A DNA stretch of 64,000 nucleotides from assembly GCA_026002975.1 (NCBI GenBank), contig BPGJ01000001.1, positions 124,001-188,000 of the forward strand, read 5' to 3'. Origin of the DNA: Acidimicrobiia bacterium. GTDB taxonomy: Bacteria; Actinomycetota; Acidimicrobiia; Spongiisociales; ZC4RG35. The position numbers and the translations under genes are program-made. Numbering within the stretch: the first letter of the stretch is position 1; each line of letters starts with the position of its first letter. The notes beneath the pieces were generated by a model. It saw only the letters and a list, made by a program, of their open reading frames with translations, had not been told where the DNA came from and searched no databases. Positions 15,702 through 26,204 of the stretch are shown here, piece after piece.

Positions 15702-17335
15702 CGGGCCACCATCCGAGAGAACAGGCCCGGCCGACCGGCGAGCTCGGACGGTGAGCCCTGGTCCACCACCCGGCCGTCGGACACCACCACCACCCGGTCG
15801 ACCTGCATCAGGGTGGAAGCCCTATGAGCGATGATCAGAGTGGTCTTGCCGCGGGTGAGCCGGCGGATGCCTCGGGTCACCGCCGCCTCGGATCCGAGGT
15901 CGAGGTCGGCGGTCGGTTCGTCGAGGACCACCACCGGCGTGTCCCGGAGCAAGGCCCGGGCCACCGCCAGGCGCCTGGCCTCGCCGCCCGAGAGGGCCAG
16001 ACCCCCTTCCCCCACCTGGGTGTCCCAGCCCTGGGGGAGTCGTTCCACCACCTCGTCCAGGTGGGCGGCCCGGGCCGCCGCTTCCATCTCCTCCCACGAG
16101 GCGTCGGGACGGGCCAGGCGCAGGTTGTCGGCGATGGTCCCGGAGAAGAGACGCGGGTCCTGCGGGACGAACGACACGAGGTCCCGGACCTCGGACAACC
16201 CGGGATCCCGTCCGGCGACCCTGACCGTCCCGGCCGACGGGCGGAGCAGCCCCATCACCAGGTAGGCGATGGTGGTCTTGCCGGATCCGGATGGCCCGAC
16301 CAGCGCCACCGTTTCGCCGGCCCCGGCCCGGAAGGTCACCCCCCGCAGTACGGGGTCCCCGTCGGGATAGGAGAACCACACGTCGATCAGCTCGAGTCCA
16401 CCATCCGCCGTGGCCTCGACGACGGACACAGGTTCGGGGATCGGGAGACCGAGGAGCCGTCGCAGGGGCTCGGCTGCGGCCCGACCGATCGCGCCCACGT
16501 AGAAGAAGCGTCCGATCTGGGAGAGCGAGTCCACCATCACCGCCGCGATGAGCACCACCCCCAAGCCCTGGGAAACCGGTGCCGCCCTCCACACCACCAG
16601 CCAGGTGGCCAGGACCACGGTGGTCGTGGTCAGGACCGTGTCCACCAGGAAGAGAACGAGCTGGTTGACCGCCAGCAACCCCATGGTTCGGCGCCGGAGG
16701 GTCTCCGATTCGGTTTCGAGGGTCCGTCCGAAGGAGTCCAGCCGGCCGTAGGTCCGGAGCATCGGGATGGCCTGCACCGCGTCGAGGAACCGCCCGGCCA
16801 GCAGCTCGGCCTGCTCCCGATAGCGGTCCGACACCGACCTGAACCGCTTCTCGACCAGTCTCATCAGACCCGGTACCACCACCACCCCGACGGTGAGCAA
16901 CCCTCCCACCACCGGATCGACGAACGTCAGCCACACCAACAGGAGCGCCGGTCCCGCCAGACCGGCGATCAGGGTGGGGAGGAAAGACCCGCCGTAGAGG
17001 GCCACCGCACCCACCCCGGCGGTGGCCCGGGACACCAGCTCACCGGTGCGGCGGTCCCGATCGACCAGGCCTCCTAGGGCACAGATGCGTTGAAACACCC
17101 GCAGCCGGAGGTCGGCTTCGATCGACGCCACAGCCCGTCCCGACCAAACGCCGGCCCGGCGGGCAGCCTCCACCCTCGCCAGCACCAACCCGGCCGCCAC
17201 CGCCGGCCACCAGCCGGAGGAGGACCCCAACCCTCGAGCCACCCACCACACCAGACCACCGGTGGCGGCAACCCGCAACACCCCGTAGACCGACGCCCGC
17301 AGGATGGCCCTCCGTCCGGCGACGAACAGTCCCAT
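15698..17335 (-). CDS. cydD: CydD-like ABC transporter, membrane and ATPase fusion
   Basis: Partner half-transporter of 545 residues. The membrane domain (about 1-310) includes GELVSRATAGVGAV and a long coupling region. The ATPase carries Walker A GPSGSGKT, Q-loop SFVPQDPRLF, signature LSGGEARR, Walker B VVLDEPTAD and H-loop IIAHRAS. By pairing and order it is the CydD-like half of a heterodimeric exporter. The start ATG is at 17335. A long nested hairpin ends 21 bases upstream and may control it. The assignment to CydD rather than a generic ABCB-type exporter is moderate. Confidence 0.8.
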   Translation of the reverse strand: MGLFVAGRRAILRASVYGVLRVAATGGLVWWVARGLGSSSGWWPAVAAGLVLARVEAARRAGVWSGRAVASIEADLRLRVFQRICALGGLVDRDRRTGELVSRATAGVGAVALYGGSFLPTLIAGLAGPALLLVWLTFVDPVVGGLLTVGVVVVPGLMRLVEKRFRSVSDRYREQAELLAGRFLDAVQAIPMLRTYGRLDSFGRTLETESETLRRRTMGLLAVNQLVLFLVDTVLTTTTVVLATWLVVWRAAPVSQGLGVVLIAAVMVDSLSQIGRFFYVGAIGRAAAEPLRRLLGLPIPEPVSVVEATADGGLELIDVWFSYPDGDPVLRGVTFRAGAGETVALVGPSGSGKTTIAYLVMGLLRPSAGTVRVAGRDPGLSEVRDLVSFVPQDPRLFSGTIADNLRLARPDASWEEMEAAARAAHLDEVVERLPQGWDTQVGEGGLALSGGEARRLAVARALLRDTPVVVLDEPTADLDLGSEAAVTRGIRRLTRGKTTLIIAHRASTLMQVDRVVVVSDGRVVDQGSPSELAGRPGLFSRMVAR

Positions 17336-17356
17336 GAGGGGTCACGGTACCCAGCC

Positions 17357-17403
17357 TTCTGTGCGGATTTATCCCGGCCCAGCCGGGAGCAATCCGCACA
17401 GAA
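17357..17403. other. Nested 13-bp + 6-bp inverted repeat before cydD
   Basis: TTCTGTGCGGATT (17357-17369) is perfectly complementary to 17391-17403. Inside it CCCGGC (17373-17378) pairs with GCCGGG (17382-17387). It lies between the groEL terminator and the cydD start. It could be an operator, a leader hairpin or part of a tandem terminator. Confidence 0.7.
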
Positions 17404-17406
17404 ACA

Positions 17407-17438
17407 AGAGGCGGGGCCCCTCGAGGGGCCCCGCCTCT
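17407..17438 (-). terminator. groESL terminator
   Basis: A perfect 14-bp stem, AGAGGCGGGGCCCC with its complement, around TCGA. It lies 22 bases after the groEL stop. On the transcribed strand it is followed by TTGTTTC, so it resembles a classic intrinsic terminator. Confidence 0.85.
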
Positions 17439-17459
17439 GTCCGCCGACAATAGAGCGGA

Positions 17460-19398
<1,939 letters not shown>

Positions 19399-19477
19399 AC
19401 AGCTCCTCCTCTGCTCCTCGACTCTCGGTACTCCTACCCGTCCCGGGTAGCGACCGCCGGAACCAATCGAAGGGTTC

Positions 19478-19504
19478 CTAGCAGTCACCCCCCAGGACTG
19501 CCAA
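19478..19504. promoter_or_regulatory. CIRCE-like element, proximal (HrcA operator)
   Basis: CTAGCAGTC (19478-19486), 9 bases, then GACTGCCAA (19496-19504). It has the CIRCE geometry (9-9-9) with several mismatches to TTAGCACTC-N9-GAGTGCTAA. It is a weaker second copy next to the distal element. Confidence 0.65.
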
Positions 19505-19509
19505 AGATC

Positions 19510-19536
19510 TTAGCAGTCTTCAGAACAGAGTGCTAA
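19510..19536. promoter_or_regulatory. CIRCE element, distal (HrcA operator)
   Basis: TTAGCAGTC (19510-19518), 9 bases, then GAGTGCTAA (19528-19536). One mismatch from the CIRCE consensus. The operator of the HrcA heat-shock repressor upstream of groES; centre-to-centre distance to the proximal copy is 32 bases, about three helical turns. Confidence 0.9.
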
Positions 19537-19543
19537 GGCGGTT

Positions 19544-20557
19544 CTATTCCCGGACGTCGAGCCTCCGACCCGGATCCACCGAGTCGGTCCAGTACCCCAG
19601 GCGTCCCTTTTCCAGGTGATGCACCGCGGCTGCCCCGATCATGGCCGCATTGTCGGTGGCGAAGACCGGGGAGGGGAGGTACACCTCCAGGCCCCGCTCC
19701 CCGGCGGCCTCGGTCAGCTTGCGCCGCAGCCTCCGGTTGGCCAGTACCCCACCCCCGCCTCCGATCACCCGCACCCCGGTGGCCTCCACCGCGTTGAGGG
19801 TCTTCTCCACCAGGACGTCGACGATCGCCTCCTGCACCGACGCAGCCATGTCGGCCAGCGACGGCAGGTCACCGCTCTCTGTGGCCTGCCGGATGAAAGT
19901 CAGCACCGCCGTCTTCAAACCCGAGAAGGAGAAGTCGAAGGGACGGTCCTCCAGAGCCCGGGGGAAGCGGACCGCGTCCGGGTCGCCGCCCTCGGAGGCC
20001 CGGTCGATGGCCGGCCCGCCGGGGAAGCCGAGCCCCATCACCCGGGCCAGCTTGTCGAACGCCTCGCCGGCCGCGTCGTCGATGGTGGCTCCCATCACCC
20101 GATACTTCCCCCAATCCTCGGCGTAGACGAGCTGGCTGTGACCCCCCGAAGCCAGCAGGACGATGGCGGGCGGCCGGAACTCGGGGTGTTCGAGCAACGG
20201 TGAGAAGAGGTGGCCTTCCATGTGGTCGACTCCCACGAACGGGAGCCGCCTGGCCCAGGCCGTCGCCTTGGCGTACGAATGTCCCACCAGCAGGGCGCCT
20301 ACCAGTCCCGGCCCTTCGGTGGCGGCGACCGCGTCGAGGTCGTCGGGATGGACCCCGGCTTCGGCCAGCGCCCGATGGGTCAGCCCCCGGATGGCTTCGA
20401 CGTGGGCCCGAGCGGCCACCTCAGGGACCACCCCTCCGAACCGGGCGTGGAGATCCACCTGGGAGGACAGCACGTTGGACAGCACTTCCCGACCGCGGAC
20501 CACCGCGACGGCGGTCTCGTCGCAGGAGGTCTCGAAGGCCAGCACCACCGGGTTCAC
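19544..20557 (-). CDS. tsaD: tRNA N6-threonylcarbamoyladenosine transferase TsaD
   Basis: Catalytic subunit that transfers the threonylcarbamoyl group to A37 of ANN-decoding tRNAs, together with TsaB and TsaE encoded just upstream. The 337-residue protein has LAFETSCDETAVA at the N-terminus, the metal-binding HMEGH, LLASGGHSQLV, and the C-terminal GGGGVLANRRLR. The start is GTG at 20557, overlapping the rimI stop as GTGA. The frame stays open to 20965 but that is only the rimI shadow. It ends just before the CIRCE elements of groES. Confidence 0.96.
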   Translation of the reverse strand: MNPVVLAFETSCDETAVAVVRGREVLSNVLSSQVDLHARFGGVVPEVAARAHVEAIRGLTHRALAEAGVHPDDLDAVAATEGPGLVGALLVGHSYAKATAWARRLPFVGVDHMEGHLFSPLLEHPEFRPPAIVLLASGGHSQLVYAEDWGKYRVMGATIDDAAGEAFDKLARVMGLGFPGGPAIDRASEGGDPDAVRFPRALEDRPFDFSFSGLKTAVLTFIRQATESGDLPSLADMAASVQEAIVDVLVEKTLNAVEATGVRVIGGGGGVLANRRLRRKLTEAAGERGLEVYLPSPVFATDNAAMIGAAAVHHLEKGRLGYWTDSVDPGRRLDVRE

Positions 20558-21048
20558 CCGTCGATCTCCTCTCTGATCTCGTCGATCCTCCGTCGGTACT
20601 CCTCGTCGTCGATGTCGTGAGCCCACATGATCAGCGCGTCCTCGTCCCGGTAGTACCGCTTGCGCACCCCGACCGGCGCCATCCCGAAACGCCGATAGAT
20701 CCTCTGGGCCGGCAGGTTGGAGACCCTGACCTCCAAGGTGAGGGACCGGGCACCCCGATCCAAGGCGGCTTCCACCAGACCCAACATGAGCCTGGTTCCC
20801 AGCCGCCGACCTCGATGGTGGGGGTGAACCGCCAGGGTGGTGATGTGCGCTTCGTCGCCCACGAACATGATCCCGCCGTATCCCGCCAGCCGCCCCGAGG
20901 CGTCCGCCGCCAGGTAGACCCGGTCGGGACGGGCCAGCTCCTCTTCGAACACCTGTTGGGACCACGGTTGGGGATACACCAGACGTTCGATGGTCACCGC
21001 CTCGGGAATGTCGGCCGGGGTCATGGCTCGGAGCCGGGTGTCGATCAT
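20554..21048 (-). CDS. rimI: Ribosomal protein S18-alanine N-acetyltransferase-like (RimI)
   Basis: A 164-residue GNAT-fold acetyltransferase. It shows the N-terminal RAMTPADIPEAVTIERLVYPQPW, ITTLAVHPHHRGRRLGTRLM (acetyl-CoA pyrophosphate loop, about residues 73-92), and LEVRVSNLPAQRIYRRFGM. RimI acetylates S18, but many RimI homologues next to tsaB/tsaD act on other proteins, so the substrate is inferred. The ATG at 21048 overlaps the tsaB stop (ATGA); a GTG at 21063 is a less likely start. It lies in the typical tsaE-tsaB-rimI-tsaD order. Confidence 0.92.
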   Translation of the reverse strand: MIDTRLRAMTPADIPEAVTIERLVYPQPWSQQVFEEELARPDRVYLAADASGRLAGYGGIMFVGDEAHITTLAVHPHHRGRRLGTRLMLGLVEAALDRGARSLTLEVRVSNLPAQRIYRRFGMAPVGVRKRYYRDEDALIMWAHDIDDEEYRRRIDEIREEIDG

Positions 21049-21758
21049 GGAGCGTTCCCCCACGGGCTGTCGGGGCGGATCGCCCCCCAGTTGATGGTCA
21101 CGTCGGGTTCCCTCAGGTACAGAGGACGGATCTCGTCGGGATGCGGGATCTCGCCTCTCTCGAGTATCCCCATGCCGATCTCGACCACCGCGTCTGCCTG
21201 GGGGTAGCGGGGCCTGCCCGTCTTGACCCGGTGGAGGCCCTTCAGGAGTCCCGGCTCGAGGGCGGCCACGTCACCCACCACCAGGGAGTCGTCGGGGTCG
21301 GATTCGAGGAGGGCTCGGAAACGTTCGGGGCTGACCAGTTCCGGAGGGCCGTCCTTCACCACTCCGCCCGGGACGGGACGATACCCGGCCACCGCCAGCT
21401 CGCCGCGCCGAACGTCCACCACCGCCCAGATGTGGCGCCGCCCGGTCGCGGCTCGCAGGGCGATGGCGTCGAGGGACACCGACGGGACCAGCGGGACACC
21501 CACCGCGGCCGCCAACCCTTGAGCGGTGGCGAGACCGACCCGGATCCCGGTGTACAGCCCAGGTCCGACGTCGACCACCACCGCGTCGAGGTCTTCGGGA
21601 GACCAACCCGCCTGGTCGAAACAGAAGTCGATCGCCGGCACCACGAAAGACGCATGACCTCGACGGTCGACCCGACTGGCGGAAGCCACCACCTGCAGCC
21701 CGTCGGCCAGCGCGACCCCGGATCCGGGGGTGGAGGTCGTGATCCCGAGGAGTTTCAC
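21045..21758 (-). CDS. tsaB: t6A biosynthesis protein TsaB
   Basis: Non-catalytic partner that dimerises with TsaD and forms the t6A-synthesising complex with TsaE. The 237-residue product has the ASKHA-type start KLLGITTSTPGSGVAL, VDVGPGLYTGIRVGLATAQGLA (about residues 68-89), and a degenerate C-terminal lobe ending with IRPLYLREPDVT. The start is GTG at 21758, overlapping the tsaE stop (GTGA). The longer open frame to 22262 is antisense or out-of-frame sequence of tsaE. Confidence 0.95.
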   Translation of the reverse strand: MKLLGITTSTPGSGVALADGLQVVASASRVDRRGHASFVVPAIDFCFDQAGWSPEDLDAVVVDVGPGLYTGIRVGLATAQGLAAAVGVPLVPSVSLDAIALRAATGRRHIWAVVDVRRGELAVAGYRPVPGGVVKDGPPELVSPERFRALLESDPDDSLVVGDVAALEPGLLKGLHRVKTGRPRYPQADAVVEIGMGILERGEIPHPDEIRPLYLREPDVTINWGAIRPDSPWGNAP

Positions 21759-22210
21759 GCCACCAGCTCCTCGAGGGTGCGTTCCCTCCAGTCGCCGGCG
21801 GGTAGCAGCCTGATCCGGCGTTCCGTGCCGTCGACGTCGATCTCGACCCGGAGGTGGTTCCGAGGCAGCGCCGGCGACACGGCGTCTCCCCATTCGACGA
21901 CAAGGACCCCTTCTTCGGCCTCCTCGAACACGCCCAGATCGTCGAACTCGGCCAGGGAGGTCAACCGGTACACGTCGACGTGCACCAACGGCAGGAATCC
22001 CGACCGGTAGGTACGCATGAGGATGAAGGTGGGGCTGGTGACCGGCTCCTCGATACCCAGGCCGTCGGCCAGCCCACCCACGAACGTGGTCTTGCCCGCC
22101 CCGAGCGGACCGACCAGCGACAGCACGTCCCCCGGTCGGCACAGCGAGGCCAGGCGGCGGCCGACCGCCCGGGTCTCCATCTCGGTGGGGCAACGCAACT
22201 CGATGGTCAT
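21755..22210 (-). CDS. tsaE: tRNA t6A biosynthesis ATPase TsaE
   Basis: P-loop ATPase that resets the TsaB-TsaD complex. At 151 residues it has normal length. Walker A GPLGAGKTT is at 34-42. SPTFILMRTY, HVDVYRL and VVEWGDAV are the other family signatures. The ATG at 22210 overlaps the stop of the uracil-DNA glycosylase gene (ATGA), and its own stop overlaps tsaB. It is part of a long overlapping run that starts near glmS. Confidence 0.95.
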   Translation of the reverse strand: MTIELRCPTEMETRAVGRRLASLCRPGDVLSLVGPLGAGKTTFVGGLADGLGIEEPVTSPTFILMRTYRSGFLPLVHVDVYRLTSLAEFDDLGVFEEAEEGVLVVEWGDAVSPALPRNHLRVEIDVDGTERRIRLLPAGDWRERTLEELVA

Positions 22211-22809
22211 CGGTCGAACAGCTCCAGCTGCGCGGGTTCGGGATCTTCGGAACGGGCCGCACCGTCGAGGGCCTGGCGGACCAGAGCGAAGTCGAACCGC
22301 ATCGCCTCGACGATACGGTCTCCTCCCCGAAGGGCGGCAGCCGGATGGTAGGTGGGTATCAGCGTCTTTTCTCGCCACCAGCGGTATGCCTTCCCCCGCA
22401 GCCGCCCGATCCCGGCGTCCGTTTTGAGCAGGAGCCGGGTGGCGAAGTTCCCCAACGTCAGCACGACCTGCGGATCGATCAGCCGGAGCTGTTCCCGGAG
22501 AAAGGGTTTGCACGACTCCACCTCGTCGGGAAGAGGGTCGCGGTTGTTCGGGGGACGGCACTTGAGGACGTTGGCTATGTACACCTCTTCCCTCTCGATG
22601 CCGATCTCCCCCAGGAAACGGTTGAGCAGCCGCCCGGCGGCCCCCACGAACGGTTCGCCCTGGAGATCCTCGTTCCGCCCGGGAGCCTCCCCCACCAGCA
22701 TGAGATCGGCGTTCGGGTCGCCGACCCCGAAGACCACGTTGGTGCGGGTGGAGGCGAGACGACACGACGTGCACGCCTCCGCCCTGGTCTTCAGCTCCTC
22801 CAGATTCAT
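22207..22809 (-). CDS. Type 4/5-like Fe-S uracil-DNA glycosylase
   Basis: Removes uracil produced by cytosine deamination from DNA. The 200-residue protein has Cys pairs CTSC (13-16), NVLKCRPP and ESCKPF, which together can hold a 4Fe-4S cluster as in family 4 enzymes. [20 protein letters not shown] is the active-site motif and TYHPAAALR the C-terminal one. The ATG at 22809 overlaps the stop of the peptidase gene (ATGA). Some annotations name this group SPO1-type DNA-polymerase-linked UDG; no polymerase domain is attached here. Confidence 0.92.
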   Translation of the reverse strand: MNLEELKTRAEACTSCRLASTRTNVVFGVGDPNADLMLVGEAPGRNEDLQGEPFVGAAGRLLNRFLGEIGIEREEVYIANVLKCRPPNNRDPLPDEVESCKPFLREQLRLIDPQVVLTLGNFATRLLLKTDAGIGRLRGKAYRWWREKTLIPTYHPAAALRGGDRIVEAMRFDFALVRQALDGAARSEDPEPAQLELFDR

Positions 22810-23702
22810 GCTGTGCCAAGGGTATCCGAGCTCCGCAGCGCCGACTCGATCGCCCGACCCACCGCCTCGAACGCCATCTCGGCCACGACGTCGAGTTCGG
22901 CGGTCTTCGAGCCGCAGGACACTGCGAAGCAAGTGTCGCCGTCGTAGCCGGTGTGGACCGGCCGGATGCAGGCGGCCAGCGCGTCGTGGGCCCGCACGCA
23001 GACGCGGCGGAGAGCCGCCCGGTCGAGGGCCACGTCGGTGGCGACCACCACCAAGGTGGTGTTGTCCCCCGGGGGCACCAACGCCGGCGGCCCCGGCACC
23101 GGAGGACCGCCGGTCAACGCTTCGCCCTCGAGGCTGAACACGTCGCCCACCGCGTTGACCACCGCCAGCGCCCCCACCGTGAAGTCGGCTCGGGTCACCG
23201 CAGCCGAGCCGAGCCCGCCCCAACGGGCGTGCTCCCTTCCCCGCCACTTGGCGACGGTGGCTCCGGTTCCGGCCCCCACCCTGCCGGTCTCGACCGGTCG
23301 GTTGGACGCATCCTCGAAAGCCCGCCGTCCCTCCCGGGGACCGGGGCGAACCTTGGGATCCCCCACCATCAGGTCGAACACCACTGCGGCGGGCACGATC
23401 GGCACGGGTCCGGCCGGGGTCGGGTGTCCTCTGCCCTGCTCTTCGAGGGCGGCCACCACTCCCTCGGCGGCAGCCAGACCGAAGGCGGAGCCGCCGGTGA
23501 GCAGGATCGCCTGGACCTCCTGCACCCGCATCCCCTCGACCAGGAGAGCGGTCTCCCGGGTGCCGGGGGCCGCCCCCCTCACCTCCACCGCCGCGACGTT
23601 CGGGCTGGGGAACACCACCACGGTGCATCCGGTCATGGCGACCGGGTCGGCCCAGTGTCCCACCTCTACTCCCGGGACTGCGGTGATGGTCGGATCGGCC
23701 AC
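22806..23702 (-). CDS. P1/S58-family peptidase (DmpA-like)
   Basis: A 298-residue protein of the N-terminal-nucleophile P1 family, whose known members are aminopeptidases that cleave themselves. Visible segments are [36 protein letters not shown] (about residues 70-86), [12 protein letters not shown], and [15 protein letters not shown]. The nucleophile should lie at the GDNTT segment near residue 215. The start is GTG at 23702, about 10 bases after AGGAGG. The substrate is unknown. It sits between alr and udg without obvious pathway link. Confidence 0.87.
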   Translation of the reverse strand: MADPTITAVPGVEVGHWADPVAMTGCTVVVFPSPNVAAVEVRGAAPGTRETALLVEGMRVQEVQAILLTGGSAFGLAAAEGVVAALEEQGRGHPTPAGPVPIVPAAVVFDLMVGDPKVRPGPREGRRAFEDASNRPVETGRVGAGTGATVAKWRGREHARWGGLGSAAVTRADFTVGALAVVNAVGDVFSLEGEALTGGPPVPGPPALVPPGDNTTLVVVATDVALDRAALRRVCVRAHDALAACIRPVHTGYDGDTCFAVSCGSKTAELDVVAEMAFEAVGRAIESALRSSDTLGTA

Positions 23703-23707
23703 GCCGT

Positions 23708-24796
23708 CTACACCTCCTGGTACCTGCGGGGCAGCCGCGGCCCGGGGAGGCACACCACCTCGTAGTTGATGGTGCCGAGCCGAGCAGCCCACTCGTCGGC
23801 CGTGATCTCCTCCTGTCCCTGACGTCCCAGGAGGACCACCTCGTCGCCGATTTCCACCGGGTCGTCACCCACGTCGACGACGATCTGATCCATGGTCACC
23901 GTTCCCGCCAGGGGATAACGCCGACCCCGGATCAGAACCTCGCCGCCCACGTCTGTGAACCTCCGCGGGTATCCGTCGGCGTATCCGATGGGGACCGTGG
24001 CGACCCAGCCTTCTCTGGGCATGGCCCTCCTGCGTCCGTAGGACGGTCGGGTTCCGGCCGGGTGTCGCCTGACGTGACTCACGTGGGAGACGATCCGCAT
24101 GGCGGGCTCGAGGGTCACCACCTCGCGGGTGGCGGAGGTGGGGTGGAGCCCGTAGAGGCCGAGACCGACCCGGACCATGTCGGCCCGGGTTCGGGGATGC
24201 AGAACCGCGGCGGGGGTGTTGGCCAGGTGCCGGATCACCCCACCGACCCAGCGGGTGGTGTCCCAGAAGACCGACGTCTGGTGGCGGGTGAACTCGGGAT
24301 CGGAGTCGGCTACCGCGAAATGGGTCCACACCCCTTCCAGGGTGAGGTTGGGAGAACGTCGGATCGACTCGACCAGCTCGGGGAAGGCCGAAGGGTCACA
24401 GCCGACTCTATGCATCCCGGTGTCGACCTTGACGTGGACCGGAAAGCGGCCCTCCCCCGCCGTCGAGGCCAAGGCCTCGACGAACCGGGGGGTGTAGACG
24501 GTGGGGGTCAGCCGCCACCGGACGACCTCTCCGGCGTCTGCCGGAGGCGGCTCGGAGAGGAGGAGGATCGGCGCTTCCACACCGGCCTCCCGCAGCCGTA
24601 TCCCCTCCTCCACCAGGGCCACCGCCAACCGGGCGGCACCGGAGGCGAGAGCGGTGGATGCCACCGGAACGTCTCCGTGGCCATAACCGTCGGCCTTGAC
24701 CACGGCGCACAGCTCGGCCGGCGCGACCAGCTCGGCCAAACGCGCGACGTTCTTCGCCACCGCCCGCAGGTCGACCTCCACCCAGGAGGGCCTCAT
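23708..24796 (-). CDS. alr: Alanine racemase
   Basis: PLP enzyme that makes D-alanine for peptidoglycan. The 362-residue protein begins MRPSWVEVDLRAVAKN. The PLP lysine is in AVVKADGYGHG (Lys34), and KVDTGMHRVG and VRVGLGLYGLHP follow. The C-terminal domain has PIGYADGYPRR and GTVTMDQIVVDVG. The ATG at 24796 follows GGGAGGACGG and overlaps the nnr stop (ATGA); an ATG 12 bases upstream is possible. It fits with glmS and glmM nearby as the cell-wall precursor part of the cluster. Confidence 0.96.
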   Translation of the reverse strand: MRPSWVEVDLRAVAKNVARLAELVAPAELCAVVKADGYGHGDVPVASTALASGAARLAVALVEEGIRLREAGVEAPILLLSEPPPADAGEVVRWRLTPTVYTPRFVEALASTAGEGRFPVHVKVDTGMHRVGCDPSAFPELVESIRRSPNLTLEGVWTHFAVADSDPEFTRHQTSVFWDTTRWVGGVIRHLANTPAAVLHPRTRADMVRVGLGLYGLHPTSATREVVTLEPAMRIVSHVSHVRRHPAGTRPSYGRRRAMPREGWVATVPIGYADGYPRRFTDVGGEVLIRGRRYPLAGTVTMDQIVVDVGDDPVEIGDEVVLLGRQGQEEITADEWAARLGTINYEVVCLPGPRLPRRYQEV

Positions 24797-26175
24797 CCGT
24801 CCTCCCATGCGAACCCGGCCACCTCCTCGACGAGCCGATCGGCGGTGACCGTGCCCCTCCTCCGGAGCGAAGCCCCCGCCACACCGTGCCAGTAGGCGGC
24901 CGAGGCGGCCGCCATCTTTGGATCCAAACCCCGGGAGATCGACGCGGCCACCATGCCGGTGAGGACGTCACCGGTTCCGATGGTCGCGAGTTCCGGGCCG
25001 TTGCTGGTCACGACCAGGGGGGTGCTCCCGTCGGTCACGAAGGTGGGGTTCCCCTTCAGCAGCACCACGCAGCCCGTTTCTCTGGCCAGCTCGGCTGCCT
25101 GCCCCGGCCCGGCTACCCGACCGGTGAGCCGCCGGAACTCGCCCCCGTGGGGGGTCAGTACGGTCGGCCCGTCCCGTGACCGCAGCCCGGCGACGTCGAT
25201 CGAGTTGATCCCGTCGGCGTCCAACACGACGGCTCCGCGATGCGCGGCCAAGAGACGTCGAACCAGTTCCGGCTGTCGACCCAACCCGGGCCCGACGGCC
25301 AGCACGCCGAAACGGTCGACCACCTGGTCGATCTGGTCGAGGCGGTAGGTGAGGACCTCGTGAGCGAGAGCCGCCGCGATCGGCTGGGTGTCGTCGGGGA
25401 CGGCCAAACCGACCGCTCCGGCTCCGAAACGGAGCGCCGACCGGGCCGCCATCACCGCGGCGCCGACCATCCCCACGGCGCCGCCCACCACGAGGACGCT
25501 GCCGGCGGACCACTTGTGGGCGGTGCGGCGCCTCGAGGGACGCCGAGCATCGCCCTCCTCCACCACCAGGAGGGCGGGGACCCCCCCTTCCAGCCCGATG
25601 TCGGCCACCACCACCTCCCCACAACGGTCGGGGCCCTCTCCCAGCAGGTGGCCGGTCTTGAGGGCGTGGAAGGTGACGGTGGCCACCGCCGTGAAGGCGA
25701 AGTCCTCGACCGACCCGTCCCCCGGATCCACCCCCGTGGGGATGTCGACTGCCAAGACCGGGGAGTCGGTCTCCATCCAGGGACGTAGCTCCTCGGGAAC
25801 CCCACGCCGGAAGCCTCCCCCGAACACGGCGTCGATCAGCATGTCGCAACGGATCACCCGACCGATCGGTCTGGAGCGAACCCCCACCGCGGCGGCTCGG
25901 GCCGCCGCCCATCGGCAGGCGTCGCTCTTGGGAGGTGCGACCTGTTCGACCCTGACGTCGGCCCCACGGCGGGCCAGGTAGTAGGCGGCGACGTACCCGT
26001 CCCCGCCGTTGTTGCCCGGTCCGGCCAGAACCACCACCCGATCACCCGCACCTATCCCCATCCTGACCGCCTGACGGGCGACCGCATATCCCGCCCGGTC
26101 CATGAGAGTTTCGACCGGCTGGCGGGCGACCGCGTCGAGGCGGGCTGCCTCCTGCGGGCTGATCACGGGCCGCAC
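24793..26175 (-). CDS. nnr: Bifunctional NAD(P)HX epimerase / ADP-dependent NAD(P)HX dehydratase
   Basis: Repairs hydrated NADH and NADPH. The 460-residue protein fuses a YjeF-N epimerase domain (about 1-205; VVVLAGPGNNGGDGYVAAYYLARRG, DIPTGVDPGDG) to a C-terminal ribokinase-like dehydratase domain. The latter has VVGGAVGMVGAAVMAARSALR, LTPHGGEFRRLTG, LKGNPTFVT and the catalytic TIGTGDVLTGMVAA. The start is GTG at 26175, chosen because the family begins here (PVISPQEAARLDA). No strong ribosome-binding site is seen, so the exact start is uncertain. acpS lies 29 bases upstream. Confidence 0.92.
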   Translation of the reverse strand: MRPVISPQEAARLDAVARQPVETLMDRAGYAVARQAVRMGIGAGDRVVVLAGPGNNGGDGYVAAYYLARRGADVRVEQVAPPKSDACRWAAARAAAVGVRSRPIGRVIRCDMLIDAVFGGGFRRGVPEELRPWMETDSPVLAVDIPTGVDPGDGSVEDFAFTAVATVTFHALKTGHLLGEGPDRCGEVVVADIGLEGGVPALLVVEEGDARRPSRRRTAHKWSAGSVLVVGGAVGMVGAAVMAARSALRFGAGAVGLAVPDDTQPIAAALAHEVLTYRLDQIDQVVDRFGVLAVGPGLGRQPELVRRLLAAHRGAVVLDADGINSIDVAGLRSRDGPTVLTPHGGEFRRLTGRVAGPGQAAELARETGCVVLLKGNPTFVTDGSTPLVVTSNGPELATIGTGDVLTGMVAASISRGLDPKMAAASAAYWHGVAGASLRRRGTVTADRLVEEVAGFAWEDG

Positions 26176-26204
26176 CCCCAGCAGGCTACCCGGCGGAGGG
26201 GGGA

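Noticed and set aside
19558-20965. 473-residue form of TsaD starting at 20965
   Set aside because: Residues upstream of the GTG at 20557 are an out-of-frame reading of rimI.
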